A DNA stretch of 26,811 nt from DAOVRD01 sp964605915 (GTDB taxonomy: Bacteria > Planctomycetota > Brocadiia > SM23-32): assembly GCA_964605915.1 (NCBI GenBank), contig CAZSET010000020.1, forward strand, positions 1 through 26,811, written 5' to 3'. Below, piece after piece: positions 16,365 to 26,600 of this stretch; position 1 is the first letter of the stretch, and each line of letters opens with the position of its first letter. Both the position numbers and the translations under genes were made by a program. Under the pieces are notes generated by a model. The model made no database searches. It was not told the origin of the DNA and saw nothing but the letters and a program-made list of their open reading frames with translations.

Positions 16365-17894
16365 CTACCCCGCCCGCAACGTGTCCGTCGCGTCCCCTGC
16401 CGCGCGCTTCAGCGCCTGCCTGTCTTCGTCGCTGAGCTTCTCGCCCCGTTGGATCCGGTCGCACAGGTCGGGCAGCCCCTGAGTCGCGGCCTCGCGCACG
16501 AGCTGCTTTGCGCGGGGGATGTCGTCCAGGCCGATGGCATCGAAAAGCCCCTCGGTGACTGCCAGCAGGAGGGCGATCTGCTCCGCCGCAGGAAGCGTCT
16601 CGTACTCCGACTGCTTCAGCACCTCGCGCACGCGGCGTCCCCGCTCGAGCGTCTTGCGGGTCTGCTCGTCGAGGCGCGTGTCAAAACGGGCGAAGGACTC
16701 GAGCTCCTCGAACTGCGAGTAGGCCAGGCGCAGGTCCCCCGCCACGGCGCGGTAGGCCGGAAGCTGCGTCTTGCCGCCCACTCGCGAGACCGACTCGCCG
16801 ACGTCGACAGCGGGCAGCACGCCTTCCTGGAAGAGATCGGGGGAGAGGTAGATCTGCCCGTCGGTGATCGAGATCAGGTTCGTGGGGATGTAGGCGGCGA
16901 TGTCCTGCGCCTGGGTCTCGACGATGGGCAGGGCCGTGATGGAGCCGCCGCCGTGCCGGTCCCTCAGGTGGGTGCTGCGCTCGAGCAGGCGGGAGTGGAT
17001 GTAGAAGATGTCGCCGGGATAGGCCTCGCGGGCCGGCGGTCGGCGCAGCAGCAGCGACAGCTCGCGGTACGCGCGGGCGTGCCGCGTCAGATCGTCGTAA
17101 ACGACCAGGACGTCCCGTCCCTGGTCCATGAAGTACTCCGCCATCGTCATCGCCGCGTATGGCGCGACGAAGACCTGCCCGGGCGGGTCCTCCTCGGTGG
17201 CGGCGACGACGATCGTGTTCCCCATGGCGTCGCGCTCGCGCAGGTCGCTGACGGCGGCGGCGATGGCCGAGCTGCGCTTGCCCGCCGCGCAGTAGATGCA
17301 CAGCACGCCGGTCTTGCGCTGGTTGATGATGGCGGTGAGGGCGATGGTGGTCTTGCCCGTCTGGCGGTCGCCCAGGATCAGCTCGCGCTGGCCGCGGCCG
17401 ATGGGTACGAGCGCGTCGATCACCTGGATTCCGGTCTGGAGGGGCACCGTGACCGGGGCGCGGTCCATGATGGCCGGCGCCCTGTGTTCGATGGGCCGGC
17501 GCCCGGCCGCGCGGATCGGGCCTTCCCCGTCGAGCGGGCGGCCGGCGGCGTCGACCACCCGGCCGAGCAGCTCTTCGCCGACGGAGACGTCCACCACGCG
17601 GGCCGTGCGGCGCGCCTCCTGACCGGCCGCGATCCCCTCTGCCTGGTCAAGCATGATGACGCCGACGCGAGCGCGGTCCAGGTTGAAGGCGAGTCCGAGT
17701 TGCCCGCCTGCGAACCGTATCAGCTCCTCCGACTGCACCCCGGGCAGGCCGTCGAGCTGGACGACGCTGCGACCGACGAACGTGACGACGCCCGTCTCCT
17801 CGGATCGCGGCTCCCCCCGGCGCGAGAGGGCCTCGTCGACGGCCTCGAGTGCGCCGTCGAGCGCCCAGTGCAGTCGTGTGTCAACCTTCGCCAT
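16365..17894 (-). CDS. atpA: N-ATPase alpha subunit
   Basis: A 509-residue non-catalytic F1 subunit. It has a beta-barrel start ('GVVTFVGRSVVQLDGLPGVQSEELIRF'), then 'PIGRGQRELILGDRQTGKT' (P-loop 175-182), then the C-terminal helical domain. Gln before the TGKT is typical of alpha rather than beta. The N-terminus is about 20 residues shorter at the delta-binding end than in classical F-type alpha by my reading, which fits an enzyme without a free delta subunit. The ATG at 17894 lies inside the end of atpF (14-base overlap), so the two are probably translationally coupled. Confidence 0.95.
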   Translation of the reverse strand: MAKVDTRLHWALDGALEAVDEALSRRGEPRSEETGVVTFVGRSVVQLDGLPGVQSEELIRFAGGQLGLAFNLDRARVGVIMLDQAEGIAAGQEARRTARVVDVSVGEELLGRVVDAAGRPLDGEGPIRAAGRRPIEHRAPAIMDRAPVTVPLQTGIQVIDALVPIGRGQRELILGDRQTGKTTIALTAIINQRKTGVLCIYCAAGKRSSAIAAAVSDLRERDAMGNTIVVAATEEDPPGQVFVAPYAAMTMAEYFMDQGRDVLVVYDDLTRHARAYRELSLLLRRPPAREAYPGDIFYIHSRLLERSTHLRDRHGGGSITALPIVETQAQDIAAYIPTNLISITDGQIYLSPDLFQEGVLPAVDVGESVSRVGGKTQLPAYRAVAGDLRLAYSQFEELESFARFDTRLDEQTRKTLERGRRVREVLKQSEYETLPAAEQIALLLAVTEGLFDAIGLDDIPRAKQLVREAATQGLPDLCDRIQRGEKLSDEDRQALKRAAGDATDTLRAG

Positions 17895-18672
17895 GGGCCT
17901 CGTCCTCGCGGCCTGCCTGCTGCTCGATCAGGTCGGCCACGCCATCCTCAAGCGCGTCCAGGTAGCTGTCGAAACTCCAGCTCAGCTTGCGTCCGCCTGC
18001 CCGCAGCTCGATCCCGCAGAGCAGCTCCGTGTCCGTGCGAAAGGCGACGTGGCCGTCTTCCGTCACGACATCCTGGATCGCCCCACGCAGTTTCTCGCGC
18101 ATCTCCTCCGGCAGTTCGAAAGCGCTGCGGACGGCAATCCGCCCGCCGGCTTCCCGAGCCGACTCCGCCATGGCGGCGCGCTCATCCTCGCCCAGGCGGC
18201 GGAGCCGCTCGATGAAGGTGGCGGCGACCTGCCGTTCCAGGTCCTCATCTGCCAGGTCCGCCAGGACGCGCCGGGAGACGCCGACGACCCGCTCGCCGGC
18301 GCGGCGGCGCAGCTCTCGCAGGAACTCCTTCCGCTCCTCGCGGATGGATTCCTGCCAGCGGGCCTTCGCCTTCTCCGTCTCCTCGCGGGCCTGGTCCATC
18401 AAGGCTCTGCGGTTCTCATCGGCCTCGTCGCGCGCTTCGGCAAGGATCGCCTCCCGCCCTTGCTCCACCTCGCGGCGCTTCTCCTGGTAGCTCGCCTTTT
18501 CGCTCTCGGCCTGCTGCTCTCTCTGCGCCGCTTCATTCAGGCGGGCGGCGATCCGCTCCTCGCGCTCGTCCATGACGCGCACGATGCGGCCGTAGAGTAG
18601 CAGCTTGAGCGCGACCAGGAGTATGAGGAAGTTGACGATCTGCGCGACGAGCGTGAACGGGTCTATGTTCAC
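17881..18672 (-). CDS. atpF: N-ATPase b subunit with delta-like C-terminal segment
   Basis: A 263-residue stator subunit, about 100 longer than a classical b. One N-terminal transmembrane helix (about 6-28) is followed by a long charged coiled coil (about 30-140, many Glu/Arg/Gln). After that the protein turns globular. The last 60 residues ('DTELLCGIELRAGGRKLSWSFDSYLDALED') match the pattern of the delta/OSCP C-terminus (family: dPxLiGGivvrvgdkviDgSlrxqLexL). The operon has no separate delta gene, so this tail probably does that job. The start is GTG, with GGAGG within the end of atpE. Confidence 0.9.
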   Translation of the reverse strand: MNIDPFTLVAQIVNFLILLVALKLLLYGRIVRVMDEREERIAARLNEAAQREQQAESEKASYQEKRREVEQGREAILAEARDEADENRRALMDQAREETEKAKARWQESIREERKEFLRELRRRAGERVVGVSRRVLADLADEDLERQVAATFIERLRRLGEDERAAMAESAREAGGRIAVRSAFELPEEMREKLRGAIQDVVTEDGHVAFRTDTELLCGIELRAGGRKLSWSFDSYLDALEDGVADLIEQQAGREDEAHGEG

Positions 18673-18675
18673 CTC

Positions 18676-18954
18676 TTATCCTCCCGCCTGGCTGATCACG
18701 TGATCCCAGAACGGATTGGCGAAGATCAGGATGATCGAGACCACGAAGCAGTAGATGGCCGTGGACTCGACCATGGCCAGCCCCACGAACAGCGTCCGGG
18801 TGATGGTGTTCGACTCGTCGGGCTGCTGAGCGATCGATGCGAGCGCCCGCGCCAGGGCGATCCCTTCTCCGACCGCCGGCCCGACCGAGCCGATCGCGAT
18901 GGTCAGCCCGGCCACCACTATCGAGGCGACGCCTATGGTATCGACGCTGGTCAC
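18676..18954 (-). CDS. atpE: N-ATPase c subunit (rotor ring)
   Basis: A 92-residue hairpin of two transmembrane helices. Helix 1 carries 'GSVGPAVGEGIALARAL' and helix 2 'GLAMVESTAIYCFVVS'. Aligned to the Na+ c-ring of Ilyobacter with a two-residue shift, E63, S64, T65 and Y68 match the Na+ ligands E65, S66, T67 and Y70, but the ligand Q32 is E30 here. The site therefore has two carboxylates, as in other N-type c subunits. The start is GTG with an AAGGAGGG site. Na+ or H+ coupling cannot be decided from the sequence alone. Confidence 0.95.
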   Translation of the reverse strand: MTSVDTIGVASIVVAGLTIAIGSVGPAVGEGIALARALASIAQQPDESNTITRTLFVGLAMVESTAIYCFVVSIILIFANPFWDHVISQAGG

Positions 18955-18955
18955 T

Positions 18956-19663
18956 TCAGGACCCTCCTTGCGATTGTTCTTGAGAGGTGGGCGCCTGCCG
19001 GTCCGCGCGGGTGCCCGAGGCGATGTAGACTGCGGCCAGCACGGCGAAGATGTAGGCCTGTATCTGGCCGATCAGCAGGCCCAGGGCCTCCATGAGGACC
19101 GGCACCAGCAGCGGCGCCACGACCAGCAGGATGCCGGCGATCATCGTGCCGCTCATCATGTTGCCGAACAGACGCACCGCGAGCGCCAGCGTGCGCGAGA
19201 GCTCGCCGATGACGGTGAACGGCAGCATCAGCGGCGTCGGCTGCACGTAGTGTTTCAGGTAGCCGAAAACGCCGCGCCTGCTCACGCCGTAGATCGGCAC
19301 CGCGAAGAAGACGCAGATGGCCAGGGCGGCGGCGGTGGAAAGCGACGCCGTGGGCGGCTCGTAGACCGGCACCGGCGCCAGCAAGTTGGAGAGCGAGATG
19401 AACAGGAACAGCGTGCCCAGAAACGGCAGGTAGCGGGCCGGCTCTTGCTGGGTGATCTCCGCGACCTGGTCCCGCATGTAGGAGACGAGCGCCTCCAGGA
19501 AGTTCTGCCAGCGTGACAGCGGCGGTTCCACCCTCAGCCGCCGCGTCACAAGCCACGAGATGAGCAGCAATAGCCCCATGACGAGCCACGTGCAAAAGAC
19601 CGTGGCATTCAGGGCCACGGGGCCGACCCGCCACAGAACGATGCTGTCCGGGCTTATCTGCAC
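18956..19663 (-). CDS. atpB: N-ATPase a subunit
   Basis: A 235-residue membrane stator with about five transmembrane segments. 'ELSRTLALAVRLFGNMMSG' contains the essential arginine (R164, equivalent to E. coli R210) facing the c ring; 'NLLAPVPVYEPPTASLSTAAALA' forms the conserved second half-channel segment. The start is GTG with GGAGGAGG six bases upstream. It begins just after the atpR stop and ends one base before the atpE start. Confidence 0.95.
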   Translation of the reverse strand: MQISPDSIVLWRVGPVALNATVFCTWLVMGLLLLISWLVTRRLRVEPPLSRWQNFLEALVSYMRDQVAEITQQEPARYLPFLGTLFLFISLSNLLAPVPVYEPPTASLSTAAALAICVFFAVPIYGVSRRGVFGYLKHYVQPTPLMLPFTVIGELSRTLALAVRLFGNMMSGTMIAGILLVVAPLLVPVLMEALGLLIGQIQAYIFAVLAAVYIASGTRADRQAPTSQEQSQGGS

Positions 19664-19664
19664 C

Positions 19665-19949
19665 TCACGCCTCCTCCGTCGGTGTCCGTTTCAGGACGCC
19701 GACCAGGACAAGGCGGGCGACCACGAAGCCCGCCACGCAGAGCAGCAGGCGCTGCCAGCGCCCGCCCCGCACCATCAGGACGAGCACGGTCACGGCGATG
19801 CCCGTCCTCAGAACCAGGCTGCCGAGGGCCAGGACGATGGGATGCCGAGCCCGGGGCAGCCGCCGCAGCGTGAACCAAAGCCCGCCGAAGTAGAATACGC
19901 CCGCCACCACGCCCACACAGAAGCCGACGATGAGCTGGAGCGCTTCCAT
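19665..19949 (-). CDS. atpR: N-ATPase AtpR membrane protein
   Basis: A 94-residue protein with three predicted transmembrane helices (about 5-28, 38-60, 67-87), found only in N-ATPase operons. Two arginines lie within helices (R48, R79), which in this family have been suggested to interact with the c-subunit carboxylate; here that is inference from position. I chose ATG 19949, which overlaps the atpQ stop (TGATG) and starts directly with the first helix, over an earlier in-frame start at 20003 that would lie inside atpQ. Confidence 0.88.
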   Translation of the reverse strand: MEALQLIVGFCVGVVAGVFYFGGLWFTLRRLPRARHPIVLALGSLVLRTGIAVTVLVLMVRGGRWQRLLLCVAGFVVARLVLVGVLKRTPTEEA

Positions 19950-20275
19950 CAGCGGCGGCGCTCCTCCTCGATGGCGTCCCGTTCCCTCTGCACCCAGTAC
20001 CACGCGTTCAGGCAGCCGATGACCATCCCGGCCACCAGCAGCATGAGGGTCCAGGAGAACCCGCCCGGCCAGGTGGTGTCGATCCAGACGCCGATCGCCA
20101 CGCCGATCATCGCCGGTATCGCCACGGACCAGCCGACCAGCCCGAACGTGCCGAGTCCGAACCAGACGCCGCGCGTGCGCCGCTGCCGGGCGCGAACGCG
20201 GCGCACCTCCTTCTCGGCGACCTCCTCAGCGAACTCGTCCTGGACGTCGGCTTCCGGCTGCGAGTTCTCCTCCAT
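19949..20275 (-). CDS. atpQ: N-ATPase AtpQ (AtpI-like) membrane protein
   Basis: A 108-residue protein: an acidic N-terminus (about 1-20), a basic patch ('RRVRARQRRTRG'), then two transmembrane helices ('FGLVGWSVAIPAMIGVAIGVWID' and 'WTLMLLVAGMVIGCLNAWYWV') and a charged end. The layout is that of AtpI/AtpQ, which helps assemble the c ring or import Mg2+ in related systems. ATG 20275 follows the atpC stop by one base; longer in-frame starts would read through atpC. Confidence 0.88.
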   Translation of the reverse strand: MEENSQPEADVQDEFAEEVAEKEVRRVRARQRRTRGVWFGLGTFGLVGWSVAIPAMIGVAIGVWIDTTWPGGFSWTLMLLVAGMVIGCLNAWYWVQRERDAIEEERRR

Positions 20276-20276
20276 G

Positions 20277-20662
20277 TCACTCTCCCAGCTCGACGAACCG
20301 TAGGACGAACTGGCTCTCGAGTTGTGCCAGCGCCGTTCGTGCCTGCTTCTCGTACTCGTCCAGTTCCTCGAACCGCTGCCTGACACCCCTTTCCAGCTCG
20401 CCAAGGGCGGCCCCGCCGACGGCATTGCGCGTGGAGACCAGCACCTCGTCCCCGCACTTGATGAGGACGCCCTCGTCCACCGCCAGGAACTGCTCCTCGG
20501 CCTCCTCGCCCTCGGGCACGTAGGCGAGCAAACCCGGAACCAGCGCCGCGGCGAAGTCCACGTGCCGGGGCAGCAGGCAGAAGCTCCCGTTCTGCGCCTC
20601 GCCCGTCACCTTCACGACCTGGCGGTCGACGAGAACGCGCACCGGCAGTATGACCTTGAGCC

Positions 20663-20666
<4 letters not shown>
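20277..20666 (-). CDS. atpC: N-ATPase epsilon subunit
   Basis: A 129-residue subunit with an N-terminal beta sandwich ('MRLKVILPVRVLVDRQVVKVTGEAQNGSFCLLPRHVDFAAALVPG', conserved LPxHxxxxxxLxPG) and a C-terminal helical hairpin ('LGELERGVRQRFEEL ... ARTALAQLESQFVLRF'). It sits on the foot of gamma and can inhibit ATP hydrolysis. The ATG overlaps the atpD stop (ATGA). Confidence 0.92.
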
Positions 20667-22048
<1,382 letters not shown>

Positions 22049-22164
22049 GCCCCCTTGTGCACAATCCCAACGTGCAATCCGGATCTGAGGCCCCGGCGCC
22101 TGCATTAGCCTGACGGCGTGCAGGATCCCCGGCAACGCACGTCGACGGCGGCCCGTCCCGCAAC

Positions 22165-23325
22165 TCAGTATCGGAACAGCGCCGCAACCTTGGCCGCCTC
22201 GCCCGGCATCCCGTCCGGCTCCACGGCGTAGACCGTACCACCGTGCAGCACGGCCAGGGCAGCGGCTTGGTCGAACAGATCCTCGTCGCCGACTTCTCCT
22301 TCCTCGTGGACCAGCACTTCGTCCGAAGCGTCGTCGTAATTGCCCCAGCAGTGAATCCCGAGCGGCACGAAGAGCGTGTGTATCCGCCCGTGATGGGCTG
22401 CCTGGACTACTTCCTCCAGATCGCTCGACGCGCGTTCGGTGCCCATGGCCTGCTCAACCAGCTCCGCGGCTTCCTGCTGGGCTGCCATGAAGATGGGTTC
22501 CATGATCGGCCATGCCTTATCGTGCAGCTTCTGCTCGCTCAGCCGGTCGGGGTTTCCCTTGATGCCTTCGTCCACCAGATGGGGGTAACTGTTCGCCCTT
22601 CGGTACATCGGCAGCAGGCTTTCCGCGCCTGCGAGCACGAGCGGCGCCTTTTCCTCTCTCAAGACGTCGTGAAGGGCCGCGTCGATCTGACGGAAGTACT
22701 CGCGGATACGGACCTTGTCGTCGTCCGTGCCAACGCCCTGCCCGTGGAAGACGGCGGCATGTGTGCCGCCCTGCCGCACGGCGCCCGTCCCCGTGTGGAA
22801 CTGCAGGTGCCGCTCCTGCACGTCGAAGCGAAGCGCCTCGGCCAGGTCTCTGGGCATGCCGCGCACGTCCAGGCGCCGAACGCTCCAGTGCGTGCCCTCC
22901 AGCACGCGGACGGCGTTCTGGCTGAGCGCCAGCACGTAGAAGCGTCCGTCGCGGCTGAAAAACGGCAGCAGCGGCTTGATGTGGAAGTGCTCCCCGACGA
23001 CGGACAGCTCCTCGACGGGGAGCGGAAGGCGGTAACTGAAGAACCGGCCCGGCCCGGCAAACGCGGCGAGGCCGTCCGCCTGATGCCGCCAGAAGTCGGA
23101 ATCCTGGATCAACTCCCGGGCAGGCGCGAGCAGGTCCTCGACTTCCGCCGTTCGCAGGCCCGATTGCTCCAGCGCGTCGCGGGCAGCGTTCACCACGTTC
23201 TTGAACCGGATCGGATTCTCCCGCGTGCGCCGGCCCGCCCGCTCAGTCGGGATGTAGAGCGACACACACGGCCTTTCGTGCGCCTCGATCAGCTTCCGCA
23301 ACTCGCCCCTGGTCAGCAATGCCAT
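22165..23325 (-). CDS. baeRF-family (aeRF1-like) protein, upstream of the N-ATPase operon
   Basis: A 386-residue protein from ATG 23325, with GAGGTG upstream; forty earlier in-frame codons lie under the promoter or leader and look non-coding. The start 'RPCVSLYIPT', 'RIHTLFVPLG', 'APLVLAGAESLLPMYR', 'SYPHLVDEGIKGNPDRLS' and the end 'LHGGTVYAVEPDGMPGEAAKVAALFRY' fit the bacterial archaeo-eukaryotic release-factor (baeRF) families, which share domains with eukaryotic eRF1 and are thought to act on ribosomes or translation stress. No GGQ motif is visible. Exact family number not assigned. It has the promoter for this strand and probably shares a transcript with atpD. Confidence 0.8.
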   Translation of the reverse strand: MALLTRGELRKLIEAHERPCVSLYIPTERAGRRTRENPIRFKNVVNAARDALEQSGLRTAEVEDLLAPARELIQDSDFWRHQADGLAAFAGPGRFFSYRLPLPVEELSVVGEHFHIKPLLPFFSRDGRFYVLALSQNAVRVLEGTHWSVRRLDVRGMPRDLAEALRFDVQERHLQFHTGTGAVRQGGTHAAVFHGQGVGTDDDKVRIREYFRQIDAALHDVLREEKAPLVLAGAESLLPMYRRANSYPHLVDEGIKGNPDRLSEQKLHDKAWPIMEPIFMAAQQEAAELVEQAMGTERASSDLEEVVQAAHHGRIHTLFVPLGIHCWGNYDDASDEVLVHEEGEVGDEDLFDQAAALAVLHGGTVYAVEPDGMPGEAAKVAALFRY

Positions 23326-23416
23326 AGCCGCATTCACCTCGCGCCAGCCGGTCAGGAAACGGGCAACAGCGGCCGTCGAGCCCCCTGGTGTGGGACCCGC
23401 CGACACCTCCACCCGT

Positions 23417-23445
23417 ATTCTACCGCATATCGCGGTTCCTGTCAT
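23417..23445 (-). promoter_or_regulatory. Sigma70-type promoter of the baeRF gene and probably the N-ATPase operon
   Basis: On the minus strand ATGACA (23445-23440, five of six), 17 bases, TAGAAT (23422-23417, five of six). The leader to the baeRF ATG is about 85 bases. It is divergent from the promoter at 23469. Confidence 0.65.
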
Positions 23446-23468
23446 CGCGACGCACGGCGCGCGCAGAC

Positions 23469-23496
23469 TTGACTCGACGTGACGGGCAACTAAAAT
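23469..23496 (+). promoter_or_regulatory. Sigma70-type promoter of the GH2-like gene
   Basis: TTGACT (23469-23474), 16 bases, TAAAAT (23491-23496); five of six in each box. It predicts a leader of about 175 bases, which includes GGCGG-AGAGA-CCGCC, a small hairpin just before the ribosome binding site. The 355-base divergent gap (23326-23680) holds nothing else I recognise. Confidence 0.65.
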
Positions 23497-23680
23497 GTCA
23501 CCATCCTGGCTCCCGTCCCTTCAGCCGGCCGGCACTGGCGGGCCAACACGCGGCTCAGCGACCGGCACCGTGATAGGGGACAGGCCGGGGCACAACACAG
23601 AGATCGGTGCGAGAGGACGGTCGGGGCAAGACACGTCAGGGCAAGGCTTTGCGGCGGAGAGACCGCCAAGGGGTGATCCG

Positions 23681-26600
23681 ATGCATAGATTGGCTCAAAC
23701 GGGCATGATTGCAGTGTGCTTACTGTCGGCCCTGGTGGCGAGCCGGCCGAGACCGGCGGCCGGTCAGGAGACGGCCGACATGCAGTTGCCCGCGGGCGTG
23801 AAGGCCGTATGGGATATGGAGAGCGCCTCTCGTCAGGCGACGCCGACGCGGGAGCGCATCTGCATCAACGGCCTGTGGCGCTTCAAGCCCGCGGCCGGCG
23901 ATGACGAGCCCGTTCCCCCGCCTGGCACGGGTTGGGGCTACTTCAAGGTGCCGGGCACCTGGCCGCTGGGGGCCGGGCGGCGGGAGACAGGTCCCAGCCA
24001 GCGCATATACGCGCCGGAAGGATGGCCGGAGAGGCTGTCGGACGTGGACGTGGCATGGTACTCGCGCGAGCTCACCGTGCCGGCGGCCTGGCAGGGGCGA
24101 CGCGTGGCAGTTGAGGCCGCCTGGGTGAACTCGTATGCGCGCGTATTCGTCGACGGCGCCCGAGTCGGGGACATCGTCTTCCCGGGCGGCGAGGTCGACG
24201 TCACTGCAGCGTGCAAGTTCGGGCAGAGCCAGCAACTGGCCATTCAGGTCTTCGGCCGCGCGCTCAATCCGGAGAACACGAACTTCGTCACGCCGGAAGA
24301 CGATGGTCGGCGGAGGAGGGGCGTCGGCAGGCGTGGCCTCTGCGGCGACGTCTATCTGACCGGCGCTCCCCTGGACGCCCGCATCACGCACGTGAGCGTA
24401 GAAACGTCGGTGCGCCGGTGGCGGCTGGGCGTGACCGCAGCCCTCGATGGGCTCGAAGAGGGGCGCTCGTACGCGCTCCGGGCGCGCGTGACGGACGGCG
24501 GCCGGGAGGTGCTGGCGGCCCAGAGCGAGCCGTTCACCGCCGACGACCTGGAGGCGCGCCGCTTCTCCTTCGGCACCGAGTGGCGGACGCCGAGGCTCTG
24601 GGACATCCACACGCCCCAGAACCAGTATGACCTGGAGGTGGAGCTCCTGGCGGACGGGACGACGCAGGACGCCTACTACCCCGTGCGCTTCGGCTTCCGC
24701 GAGTTCTGGATCGAAGGGCACGATTTCTATCTCAACGGCAGTCGAGTTCACCTGAGGGCCGAGCCCCTGAACTCCGCACAGAACAACACGGCGACCAGCA
24801 GCTACGAGGGCGCGCGCGAGACGATCCGCCGCCTGAAGTCATGGGGCTGGAATGCGGCCTACACGCACAACTACGGCTGCCAGCCCGGCTCGCATCTGGC
24901 CTTCGAAGAGATTCTCACGGCCGCTGACGACGCTGGATTCATGCTGAGTTTCGCGTTGCCCCACTACCGGGACTACAGGTGGGAGGGCGAAGAGCCCGAG
25001 AAGCACAACGGTTATGAACGGCACCTGGAGTGGTACGTGAACTGTGCGCAGAACCACCCCAGCGTAGTCATGTACAGCCAGAATCACAACTCCACGGCCT
25101 ACCGGGACGACGAGAACCCGCTGCGCATCCCGCTGGTGCTGGACTGCATCTTCCCGGGTTACTTGGGCGAACGGCTCCGGCAGGTCTACGCGCGGGAGGC
25201 GATCCTGCGGCAATTCGACAGGACGCGGATCCAGTACAACCACTCGGGGCCGAGCCCGTCGATGTACACGATGAACTGCTATCTGAACTGGACGCCGATG
25301 CAGGAACGTTCCGAGTGGTTCCAGCGTTGGAGCGAGTACGGCGCGCGGCCGCTCTACGTGGTCGAGTACGGCGAGCCGCTGATCTTCACCTACGGAAGCA
25401 CCCGGGGCCGCGCTCGACGTGGCGAACCCACCATGCCGCGGCAATACTACTTTCCCGAGTGGGGGGCTGCGATGCGGGGGGACGCCGCGTTCGAGCTGAG
25501 CGAGTACGAGGAGGGCAACTTGCGCTCGGAGGCCCTGCAATTCAGCGGTGGCGAACGCATCCCCGGGCGGCTCTATTCGGCGCCCGGGGGCAGTCGGACG
25601 GACATCCCCAATCTGCGCGGCGTCCAGGCGGAGTTCATCAAGGGCACGTGGCCCTACATCCGCACGCTCGGCGTGAGCGGCTTCAACATCTGGCACGAGG
25701 CGAACCTGGCCCGCTTCCGCGAGGGCGCCGAGGCCCGGGTCCGCGAGTACGAAGTGGATTGGGATGACCTTCAGCGCCCCGGGTACAGCCCGGACTTCTG
25801 CGAGTCCGCGGGCCGCGACTGCATCTTCTACTCGCTTGGCACGGATCTGGAAGACTGGGAGCCGAACGTGCGCGGGGCGGCCTTCCTGCGCTGCAACCAG
25901 CCCCTGCTGGCCTACATCGCCGGCAAGCCGGAGCGTTTCACGGCGCGGGGGCACAATTACCTTCCCGGCCAGACGGTCGAGAAACAGATCATCGTCTGCA
26001 ACGACTCGCGCCAGACGGTCGAGTGCACCTGCGAGTGGTCGGTAGACCTGGGCAGTCGTCCAAACGGCGTGAGCACCGTGCGGGTGAAGGCGGGCGAGAA
26101 CGAGCGCATCCCGCTGCGGTTCGAGCTGCCCCGCGCGCGGGGAAACAGTGCGTGCAAGCTGAGCCTGAAGGCCACCTTCAGCACGGGCGAGGTGCAGGAG
26201 GATGAGTTCACGCTCCACGTGTTGCCGCCCCGCGAGGCACCGCGGGTGAAGGCCAAGACGGCCCTCTACGATCCGCACGGCCAGACGGCGAAGGTGCTCG
26301 ATGAGCTGGGCGTTCAGTTCGACCCGGTCCAGGTCGACGCCGACCTGGGCGGCTACGAGCTGCTGGTGATCGGGAAGAAGGCGCTCACGGTCGACGGCGC
26401 GGCGCCGGATCTCTCGAAGGTCCCCGACGGGCTGAAGGTCGTGATGTTCGAGCAGACGAAGGAGGCCCTCGAGCAACGGCTCGGCTTCAGGGTCCAGGAG
26501 TGGGGCCTGAGGCGCGCCTTCGGGCGGGTGCCGGATCACCCAATTCTGGAGGGCCTTTCGGACGAACACCTGCGGGACTGGCACGGAGAGGCGACGTTGG

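Noticed and set aside
16056..18215. 719-codon plus-strand open frame
   Set aside because: Mirror of atpG, atpA and atpF on the other strand; composition typical of antisense reading of GC-rich genes.
22243..23472. 409-codon plus-strand open frame
   Set aside because: Antisense to the baeRF gene and its promoter.
24839..26584. 581-codon minus-strand open frame
   Set aside because: Antisense to the GH2-like gene; no recognisable domain.
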